From the IMG/VR virus record IMGVR_UViG_3300048591_000257, positions 1 through 44,923 of that record: a stretch of 44,923 nt of DNA. One strand, 5' to 3'. The stretch is from a virus. Shown here piece after piece: positions 40,580 to 44,923 of this stretch. Position numbers and translations under genes: made by a program. A model generated the notes under the pieces. It had not been told where the DNA came from. It did not search any database and saw nothing but the letters and a program-made list of their open reading frames with translations. Within the stretch, counting starts at the first letter, position 1; every line of letters starts with the position of its first letter.

Positions 40580-41272
40580 ATGTTTAGAGTAAACGCACAA
40601 GGTATTAACGCAGATATAGATCAGACCGCAGAAGACCTATGGTCAGTCGGAGGGCTTGCAACATTCCCTGCCGCCGCTGCCGCCACCAACGTCATCTCAT
40701 CAAGTGCTGATGATGATGGAGATCCAGCAGGAACCGGAGCGCAGACAGTAAGAGTCCACGGTCTTGACGCAGACTATAATAAAATCACAGAAGATGTAAC
40801 ATTGAATGGGACCACTGGGGTTACTCTAGTTAATGAGTTTTTGCGCGTTAATCTCATCGAGGTGCTTACGGCTGGCTCGGGGTTAGTGAACGCAGGGACC
40901 ATCAGTGTACGTCACACCACGACCGTCCTGAATCAAATAGCAATAGGTGCCAATAGATCACAGTCAGCATTCTGGACTGCACCTCTAGCTCCGGCTAATT
41001 GGTTGTTGAAGAGTATCTACTGCTCAATCACCAACGCTGTTGATGGTAGTGCGACGTTTCAATTGTTGACTAAGAAGTCTGGTGGGTTGTGGCAAGTGCG
41101 CTGGACTCATGCGCTCTACGGTAACAGCAACGCTTCTTTATTTACCAAGCTCGGCGCACCAATGCACATCGAGCCAGGTGAAGACGTAAGGTTGAGAGTA
41201 TCATCAAGTGCAACCAACACAGCGGTAGCTGGTGGCTTTGACTTGATTGGTTCATCACGACCGTGGTCTTAA
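40580..41272 (+). CDS. Virion structural protein candidate
   Basis: 230 residues. A beta-rich protein with an opening FRVNAQGINADIDQTAEDLW and a QIAIGANRSQSAFWTAP segment that I recall from decoration-like proteins of environmental phages. A very strong site (GAGGAGG) lies 6 nt before the ATG, so it is probably abundant. It is the last late gene and was separated from the others by the HNH insertion. Its stop overlaps the convergent stop of 41269 by three bases. Exact place in the virion unknown. Confidence 0.7.
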   Translation: MFRVNAQGINADIDQTAEDLWSVGGLATFPAAAAATNVISSSADDDGDPAGTGAQTVRVHGLDADYNKITEDVTLNGTTGVTLVNEFLRVNLIEVLTAGSGLVNAGTISVRHTTTVLNQIAIGANRSQSAFWTAPLAPANWLLKSIYCSITNAVDGSATFQLLTKKSGGLWQVRWTHALYGNSNASLFTKLGAPMHIEPGEDVRLRVSSSATNTAVAGGFDLIGSSRPWS

Positions 41273-41502
41273 ACCTCAAACCATTTGTTCATTGCTGCAT
41301 TAGCAAACTGAACTAAGAATGCCTTCTCAATTCCTGACATCTTAGATGTGACCATGAATTGAGAAGAGTCTTTGTTTAAAGCTATAAGCATCACACCATC
41401 AAAGTTATCAGCGCGATCCATAAACTCTTGGATCGCTTGATGAACTGATTGGTCTTTGGGCAGCTCAACTATTTTCAAGTGGTAGCTCTGGTTGTGAGTC
41501 AT
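41269..41502 (-). CDS. Small conserved phage hypothetical protein
   Basis: 77 residues, last gene of the long leftward operon. The pattern FDGVMLIALNKDSSQFMVTSKM followed by a helix resembles a small phage protein type with alternating strand-strand-helix; function unknown. The start overlaps the Acb2-like gene by 38 bp. Confidence 0.65.
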   Translation of the reverse strand: MTHNQSYHLKIVELPKDQSVHQAIQEFMDRADNFDGVMLIALNKDSSQFMVTSKMSGIEKAFLVQFANAAMNKWFEV

Positions 41503-41713
41503 CGACTTGGTTGTTGGGGTCTAACGCCATTGACTTCTTTGCAAAGAAACAAGCCTCCTCTAGCTTCGTCAGACAAACTGCACTAGCTCTAGGGTGGGTA
41601 AGTAAAGGTTCAAGATCATTGAGCATCTGCTCAAATATCTGTTGGATCTTAACAGCCTTCTCTTGTCCTAGTTTGTTTAGTTTCTGAAAACCAAAATAAT
41701 TATATTCATTCAT
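41465..41713 (-). CDS. Acb2/Tad1-type cyclic-nucleotide sponge candidate
   Basis: 82 residues. The helical hairpin with SAVCLTKLEEACFFAKKSMA (about 44-63) closely resembles the conserved core of the Acb2/Tad1 hairpin domain, in which an A/S-LTKLEEA-hydrophobic-A-K-A helix builds an oligomer that traps cyclic oligonucleotides. Such proteins block CBASS and Thoeris defence. The upstream helix QEKAVKIQQIFEQMLNDLEPLL is consistent. AAAGGAGAG precedes the ATG. The acidic, Pro-rich tail is variable. No structure check is possible here, and a different small helical family cannot be ruled out. Confidence 0.6.
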   Translation of the reverse strand: MNEYNYFGFQKLNKLGQEKAVKIQQIFEQMLNDLEPLLTHPRASAVCLTKLEEACFFAKKSMALDPNNQVDDSQPELPLENS

Positions 41714-41714
41714 A

Positions 41715-41945
41715 TCACTCTCCTTTTAATATTGATTCGATTTTAGCTTTAACACTTTCCCAAGTCGCATCACCTTCAACATAATACAAAGCTAACTCAA
41801 GCGCCCTCTGATGCTTGTCTAGTTGGGACAAGAGGAATTCAGTATCGGTTTTTGAATTTGAAATCCAGTTCCAGTGCTCTTGATAACCATCATTCGCCTT
41901 CTCTACCCTATCTTTTATACCACTGATTTTATCTGCGAGGCTCAC
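41715..41945 (-). CDS. Small helical phage protein
   Basis: 76 residues from the GTG at 41945, chosen because it overlaps the zinc-knuckle gene stop (GTGA) and has AAGG 8 nt upstream; the ATG at 41975 is an alternative. The segment HWNWISNSKTDTEFLLSQLD resembles a common small phage protein with a WxxNxxTDxxxLL motif, function unknown. Confidence 0.65.
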   Translation of the reverse strand: MSLADKISGIKDRVEKANDGYQEHWNWISNSKTDTEFLLSQLDKHQRALELALYYVEGDATWESVKAKIESILKGE

Positions 41946-42079
41946 TTTAACATCCTTAAAATATTTTGACGGCATCTTTCACAAAGCCAAAAAATTTTAA
42001 TTTTAACATTTTCAATGTCGGCCATGCTGGCACCAAAGGTCGCTGGATTTTTGCACAAAAGACAATCTTGCTTGTTCAC
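41942..42079 (-). CDS. Zinc-knuckle/zinc-ribbon peptide (45 residues)
   Basis: A short gene from the GTG at 42079, overlapping the upstream stop. It encodes two CxxC pairs (CLLC near 6-9, CERC near 33-36) 23 residues apart, the spacing of a small zinc ribbon. The C-terminus is basic. The 3' end overlaps the next gene's GTG (GTGA). The Cys pairs plus double coupling make a real gene likely. It could bind DNA, RNA or a host polymerase. Confidence 0.6.
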   Translation of the reverse strand: MNKQDCLLCKNPATFGASMADIENVKIKIFWLCERCRQNILRMLK

Positions 42080-42330
42080 ACATCCTCCACAGGTTCGTAT
42101 TTAGTTTGAAACACATCATCACGGCATGGATAAAATTCTCCACGCGTCCCTTTTATGATCCAGTCGCCATAGTTAAGAAACGCTATCCCATTATCGGTTT
42201 TGATCCCAGCTTGTTCGTTTACTTTATTGTGTCGAAATTCTTTAGGTACAAAAGCACAAACAGCATCTTGATTTCCGTCAATCCACTGCACAGCCTCAAT
42301 CACTATTGGCTTAGCTCGGTAGGGTTTCAT
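42076..42330 (-). CDS. Conserved small phage protein
   Basis: 84 residues. The segment NYGDWIIKGTRGEFYPCRDD followed by VFQTKYEPV is characteristic of a very widespread phage protein of unknown function. The opening KPIVIEAVQW is also typical. The start overlaps the upstream stop (ATGA). Confidence 0.8.
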   Translation of the reverse strand: MKPYRAKPIVIEAVQWIDGNQDAVCAFVPKEFRHNKVNEQAGIKTDNGIAFLNYGDWIIKGTRGEFYPCRDDVFQTKYEPVEDV

Positions 42331-42515
42331 ATATCGCTCCAGTCTGAATCGTCTGGTTCAAACACGACAGTTACTTTTAGTTTTCCTGTAAAGTCTCCTT
42401 TTATTTTTTTAAGTCTTTCATCTTGAGGAAACATAAAAACCTCTTGTACATCCCTATAGTAGTCGAATACTTCTTCAAACCCATGATATGTCTTTTCCAA
42501 TAACGTAATACTCAT
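42327..42515 (-). CDS. Small acidic hypothetical protein
   Basis: 62 residues with an aromatic N-terminal half and an acidic tail (EPDDSDWSDI). No family recognised. GGGGG precedes the ATG, which overlaps the stop of the 37-residue membrane peptide (ATGA). Confidence 0.6.
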   Translation of the reverse strand: MSITLLEKTYHGFEEVFDYYRDVQEVFMFPQDERLKKIKGDFTGKLKVTVVFEPDDSDWSDI

Positions 42516-42625
42516 CTAACCCCCAGTTGATATAACACAAAAACAATAGAAAAAATGAGACCAAGAAAAAGAGAGATCCCACCAACATAGAAAACCAAAG
42601 ATAGAAAGGTTTCTTTGACTGTCAT
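42512..42625 (-). CDS. Single-pass membrane peptide (37 residues)
   Basis: A short gene with ATGA overlaps at both ends. The product has one long hydrophobic span (LSLVFYVGGISLFLGLIFSI, extended to about 30 residues) between a short N-terminus and YQLGVR. Candidate inner-membrane protein. No family recognised. Confidence 0.6.
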   Translation of the reverse strand: MTVKETFLSLVFYVGGISLFLGLIFSIVFVLYQLGVR

Positions 42626-42912
42626 CACTTCAACCCTCTCTTAAACTTGGCGAACTCGGCTAGTGCTTCAGTAGCTATAGAACCACAGTCTTTATGTGCC
42701 ACGTTCCAGTGTACACAAAGACCTTTGTACCTTTTTAGTGCGTCTGCAAGACTCTCACACTGATCCAGTGCTGCTTGATAGGCTTGCTTTTCCACTAAAA
42801 CAATTGAGCCTTCGTATCCAATATATTTTTCGATATTGATGGATGCATACCAAACATCTTTATTTTTGTAAGATGGTCGAACAATGAACTCACGCGGCCT
42901 TGTTTCACTCAT
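42625..42912 (-). CDS. Small hypothetical protein with Cys residues
   Basis: 95 residues from the ATG at 42912, which follows GGAGAAGACC; the upstream start (42939) overlaps more of the neighbour. The second half has helices with three Cys (LDQCESLADALKRYKGLCVHW, then KDCGS split). No family recognised. Confidence 0.6.
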   Translation of the reverse strand: MSETRPREFIVRPSYKNKDVWYASINIEKYIGYEGSIVLVEKQAYQAALDQCESLADALKRYKGLCVHWNVAHKDCGSIATEALAEFAKFKRGLK

Positions 42913-43135
42913 TGGTCTTCTCCGATTTATCATAACCATATTGGTACATCATTGTGTCCTCTGAAAAGGTCACGTTATCAACATTAAGTCCATACTTGCT
43001 TGTGACCATAAAGCCACCTTCTGAAACACTTGCCTCAACAATTCGCTCAACGCGTCTTGCGATGAAGTCACAATTCTCAACCGTTGTTCCATGAGGAAAA
43101 TAAAGCACAAGTTGTTTTATGGGTTTCTCACTCAT
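42905..43135 (-). CDS. Small hypothetical protein
   Basis: 76 residues, alternating strands and one helix, no family recognised. The ATG overlaps the upstream gene by 8 bp, consistent with the coupling used in this operon. Confidence 0.6.
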   Translation of the reverse strand: MSEKPIKQLVLYFPHGTTVENCDFIARRVERIVEASVSEGGFMVTSKYGLNVDNVTFSEDTMMYQYGYDKSEKTNE

Positions 43136-43490
43136 TTTTCACCTGCTCAAATAACCACTTCGCTAGTTGCAAAGCCTCATGTCTTGTTAGTTCAAAGTTT
43201 TCATAAACATATTTCTCATCTGTCTCAATAAAATGATAGTGTCCAAGATCACACTTTGTTTCTTCTGTGCTTTTAACTTTCATGTGCCCTGAGAAATTGC
43301 ATTGTAAAAAACAATCCTTTTTCCTAGTGAAGTGAACGTCCATGTTTGAATCATCAGTTGAAACAATTCTGATTTTATTTTTACTAACTGTCAGTGTTGG
43401 ATTTTTAATCTTGATCTTTGGAATATCCTCATCGCTGAAGTCGTAAACCTCATCAATATTTATTGGTTCATTGTCTCTTTTCTTTCTCAT
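43128..43490 (-). CDS. Hypothetical protein (120 residues)
   Basis: The start at 43490 overlaps the stop of the upstream 39-residue membrane peptide (ATGA) and follows GGTGG; a TTG four codons upstream is less likely. The centre has Cys and His residues (KKDCFLQCNFSGH, then KCDLGHYHF) that could bind a metal. The C-terminal helix ends in WLFEQVKNE. No family recognised. Confidence 0.6.
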   Translation of the reverse strand: MRKKRDNEPINIDEVYDFSDEDIPKIKIKNPTLTVSKNKIRIVSTDDSNMDVHFTRKKDCFLQCNFSGHMKVKSTEETKCDLGHYHFIETDEKYVYENFELTRHEALQLAKWLFEQVKNE

Positions 43491-43606
43491 TCCACCCACC
43501 AATTCACGCGTTGCTTAAGCTCACTATGAATCCATAAAAAGCGAAGTTCAATCCAAACAAGACACGAAATAAATCCGATTAGAGCGCCAAGAAGTAGGAG
43601 AATCAT
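43487..43606 (-). CDS. Single-pass membrane peptide (39 residues)
   Basis: A short gene coupled at both ends (ATGA). The first 19 residues (MILLLLGALIGFISCLVWI) are a membrane helix, followed by a polar, Trp-containing tail. No family recognised. Confidence 0.58.
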   Translation of the reverse strand: MILLLLGALIGFISCLVWIELRFLWIHSELKQRVNWWVE

Positions 43607-43779
43607 GGGTACCTTTCCTCTAACAAGAAACAACCTAGGTTGTAACCAGGATCATATTTTGAAAGAATGCTTTTATGTGTGCAGCTAGATTTCTCCATTG
43701 CTGTGACAATACCAAAACAAAAGGTTCCTATTGAATACACTATAAGTAGAAAAACTACTTCTCTAAAATTAGCTTTCAT
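43603..43779 (-). CDS. Membrane or secreted Cys-containing peptide (58 residues)
   Basis: A short gene coupled at both ends (ATGA). One N-terminal hydrophobic helix (residues 8-27, ending near AME), then a polar tail with Cys33 and Cys50 and a third Cys in the helix. It may face the periplasm. No family recognised. Confidence 0.6.
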   Translation of the reverse strand: MKANFREVVFLLIVYSIGTFCFGIVTAMEKSSCTHKSILSKYDPGYNLGCFLLEERYP

Positions 43780-43961
43780 TTTAACTCCTCTGGACCGTCG
43801 GTCTTATCGTGTTCTCTAATCAAACAATCGGCTATCTCCAAAGACTGCTTACAACAAACCTCAACATTAAATGGTGTGATAACATCGGCACTTACCCATG
43901 CAGCTAGAAGTTGTGTGGCTATGTATAGTCTCGTTGGTATTTCTTTTTTATCAGCACTCAT
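43776..43961 (-). CDS. Conserved small phage protein (61 residues)
   Basis: The start at 43961 follows GGAGAGACC; upstream in-frame codons have no site. The pattern PTRLYIATQLLAAWVS and a later LEIADCLIREHD resemble a common small phage helical protein with an R-x-Y/L-I-A start and AD-x-LI end. Function unknown. Confidence 0.68.
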   Translation of the reverse strand: MSADKKEIPTRLYIATQLLAAWVSADVITPFNVEVCCKQSLEIADCLIREHDKTDGPEELK

Positions 43962-43979
43962 GGTCTCTCCGGTAAAGTA

Positions 43980-43997
43980 CCGCTCCGTTAAGAGCGG
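43980..43997. other. Perfect hairpin after the lysine-rich peptide gene
   Basis: CCGCTC (43980-43985) pairs with GAGCGG (43992-43997) around a 6-base loop. It lies between the 23-residue peptide gene and the next start on the minus strand. There is no T-run in either direction, so it is an RNA-stability or processing candidate rather than a terminator. Confidence 0.5.
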
Positions 43998-44005
43998 CAC
44001 AGAAA

Positions 44006-44077
44006 TTACTTCTTCTTTGGTTTTGGTTTTTTCTTAACTGGTTTTTTAACTTCAACTTTCTTTCCTTTTCCTTTCAT
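44006..44077 (-). CDS. 23-residue lysine-rich peptide
   Basis: A tiny gene with an exceptionally good ribosome site (AAAGGAGGGG, 3 nt before the ATG). The product is MKGKGKK, then VEVKKPVKKK, then PKPKKK: 13 of 23 residues are Lys. It could bind nucleic acid. It sits between a membrane peptide and a conserved small gene in the leftward operon and is followed by a perfect hairpin. Comparable Lys-rich tiny proteins are known from phage genomes; function not established. Confidence 0.6.
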   Translation of the reverse strand: MKGKGKKVEVKKPVKKKPKPKKK

Positions 44078-44092
44078 GTTCCCCTCCTTTCT

Positions 44093-44176
44093 TTATAATC
44101 CGCCACTCATTCTGATAAAGAATATTATCAACCACATTATAAATAGTCCCATCACAATTAGAAATGCGTCTCTCAT
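44093..44176 (-). CDS. Single-pass membrane peptide (27 residues)
   Basis: A tiny gene whose ATG overlaps the upstream stop (ATGA). Nearly the whole product is one membrane helix (AFLIVMGLFIMWLIIFFI) followed by RMSGGL. No family recognised. Confidence 0.55.
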   Translation of the reverse strand: MRDAFLIVMGLFIMWLIIFFIRMSGGL

Positions 44177-44388
44177 GGTTCAAGCAACTGGTTAAGATTG
44201 ATAACAAATGTTTTAAACATAAGGTCAGGGTTAGGTGACTCACCAATCACATAGGATGTGAAGAGAGTTAAGGCCAACAAAGTTCTATCTATTGGCTCAT
44301 TAGCACAGGCTTTAGAGATGCGGTCCCCTAGTGCTTCTGCTGCACACAAGTCTTCTTTTGTTGTGTGCCTTATCTCAATTCTTTCCAT
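44173..44388 (-). CDS. Small hypothetical protein
   Basis: 71 residues, helical, no family recognised. The start overlaps the winged-helix gene by 19 bp. GGCGAG lies 4 nt before the ATG. Confidence 0.6.
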   Translation of the reverse strand: MERIEIRHTTKEDLCAAEALGDRISKACANEPIDRTLLALTLFTSYVIGESPNPDLMFKTFVINLNQLLEP

Positions 44389-44603
44389 ACTACTCGCCCT
44401 TTCCTGCCCGTACCCTCACCCTCAATCTTCCACTTAAGACCTGCGTCTTCGCACTTCCTGTTAATGCGTCTTACTATCCCTGCCACTTTATTGTTGGCCT
44501 CAAAGACTTCATCGCCTTCAAAGAACATGGTGGTTAGTTCAGCAATGCTGATCTTATTCCTGCCGATTAACTTTATGATCTTCTCTTCGCTGTCACTAAA
44601 CAT
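44370..44603 (-). CDS. Winged-helix-like DNA-binding protein
   Basis: 77 residues. The segment ISIAELTTMFFEGDEVFEAN then VAGIVRRINRKCED forms a helix-turn-helix, and WKIEGEGTGRKGRVVW makes a likely wing. GGTGGTGAG precedes the ATG, which lies 8 bp inside the end of the polymerase gene. It may regulate the operon. Confidence 0.68.
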   Translation of the reverse strand: MFSDSEEKIIKLIGRNKISIAELTTMFFEGDEVFEANNKVAGIVRRINRKCEDAGLKWKIEGEGTGRKGRVVWKELR

Positions 44604-44923
44604 TTCTCACCACCAATAGTTTTTCTGCTTCTTTAATGTAGTAACCGTAGTCCAAGTCTTTCCAATCAAATGCCTTTGCATCGTTGCACTCTTTAACAAG
44701 AACGCCCGACTCGATACTCGTTACAACTTCTTTATACTTTGATTTATTTTTCGTATGGATTCGTTCATCCCAATCACCACCCACTTGATTGAGTACCGTC
44801 TCATAGAATGCATCTGAGATTTTATTGCGTCGCTTGTAGGTACCAATCACACCCTTTGGTTTAGCGATCTTCTTCATTGGCTCACCCTTGGTGGACACAT
44901 AATACCTTGTGGTTTTCTGTTGA
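44596..44923 (-). CDS. DNA polymerase, C-terminal part (continues from left edge)
   Basis: The C-terminal part of the family B-type polymerase that starts at 1726. The unique portion is 44596-44825 (76 codons with the stop); bases 44826-44923 repeat the left edge. Joined length is 1956 bp, an exact multiple of three (651 residues and a stop). The tail is basic and aromatic, ending in EKLLVVRNV, and overlaps the next gene by 8 bp. Confidence 0.92.
   Translation of the reverse strand, partial: QQKTTRYYVSTKGEPMKKIAKPKGVIGTYKRRNKISDAFYETVLNQVGGDWDERIHTKNKSKYKEVVTSIESGVLVKECNDAKAFDWKDLDYGYYIKEAEKLLVVRNV
44826..44923. repeat. Terminal redundancy, right copy
   Basis: Second copy of the 98-base end repeat (see 1-98); mismatches at 44900 and 44913. 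Confidence 0.93.

Noticed and set aside
44052-44246. 64-residue minus-strand open frame
   Set aside because: Out of frame with the coupled chain of real genes (71-, 27- and 23-residue genes) that covers the same bases with proper overlaps.
1-44923. tRNA genes, CRISPR arrays and insertion sequences
   Set aside because: No cloverleaf with tRNA signatures, no regularly spaced repeats and no transposase were seen in the intergenic spaces; the structured element at 13318-13493 is too large and lacks tRNA features.

Overview
This window reads as one nearly complete double-stranded DNA phage genome with podovirus (short-tailed) architecture. The first 98 bases recur at the end (44826-44923) with two mismatches. 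The family B DNA polymerase gene runs off the left edge and continues in frame at the right edge, so the molecule closes to about 44825 bp (circular or terminally redundant assembly). The host is probably Gram-negative: there is a lipobox lipoprotein, Sec-type signal sequences, a spanin-like protein and an O-antigen-ligase-like membrane protein. No integrase, tRNA, CRISPR array or phage RNA polymerase was seen, so a lytic phage using host RNA polymerase is the simplest reading.

Layout. (1) A long leftward early operon starts at 5038, passes a conserved hypothetical gene, a DUF2800 nuclease, an SSB, an HNH endonuclease and the DNA polymerase across the contig junction. It continues from 44923 down to 41269 through about 18 tiny genes, including an Acb2/Tad1-like candidate, a zinc-knuckle peptide, four short membrane peptides and a 23-residue lysine-rich peptide. 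Nearly all are coupled by ATGA, GTGA or TAATG overlaps. (2) A rightward replication operon, 5143-10401, carries an SF2 helicase, the O-antigen-ligase-like protein, a VRR-NUC nuclease, a small protein and a PrimPol-helicase fusion. (3) A second leftward cluster, 13236-10396, holds nine small genes including three likely DNA-binding proteins. (4) A regulatory region, 13237-14798, holds a two-gene leftward operon, a possible multibranched structured element, several hairpins and repeated TACATTGT motifs. (5) A rightward late operon, 14799-41272, carries terminase, portal, scaffold, capsid, tail, ejection proteins, fibre, receptor-binding-like protein and lysis-like genes, with one HNH-AP2 endonuclease inserted antisense.

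How the parts fit. PrimPol-helicase, family B polymerase, SSB, SF2 helicase and two PD-(D/E)XK-type nucleases make a self-contained replication and recombination set. The virion genes combine T7-like elements (head-tail connector, tail tubular protein, ejection proteins, fibre N-terminus) with Bbp16/Bbp19-type capsid genes in the manner of Bordetella phage BPP-1. The motif TACATTGT occurs upstream of all five operons, always in the direction of the operon it precedes, which suggests shared control.

Most unusual points: the O-antigen-ligase-like gene inside the replication operon; the structured element at 13318-13493; the oriented TACATTGT motif; a hairpin whose loop can pair with the terminase ribosome binding site; a perfect 47-bp duplication of the start of terL that creates a coupled mini-ORF; and the Acb2-like candidate counter-defence gene.
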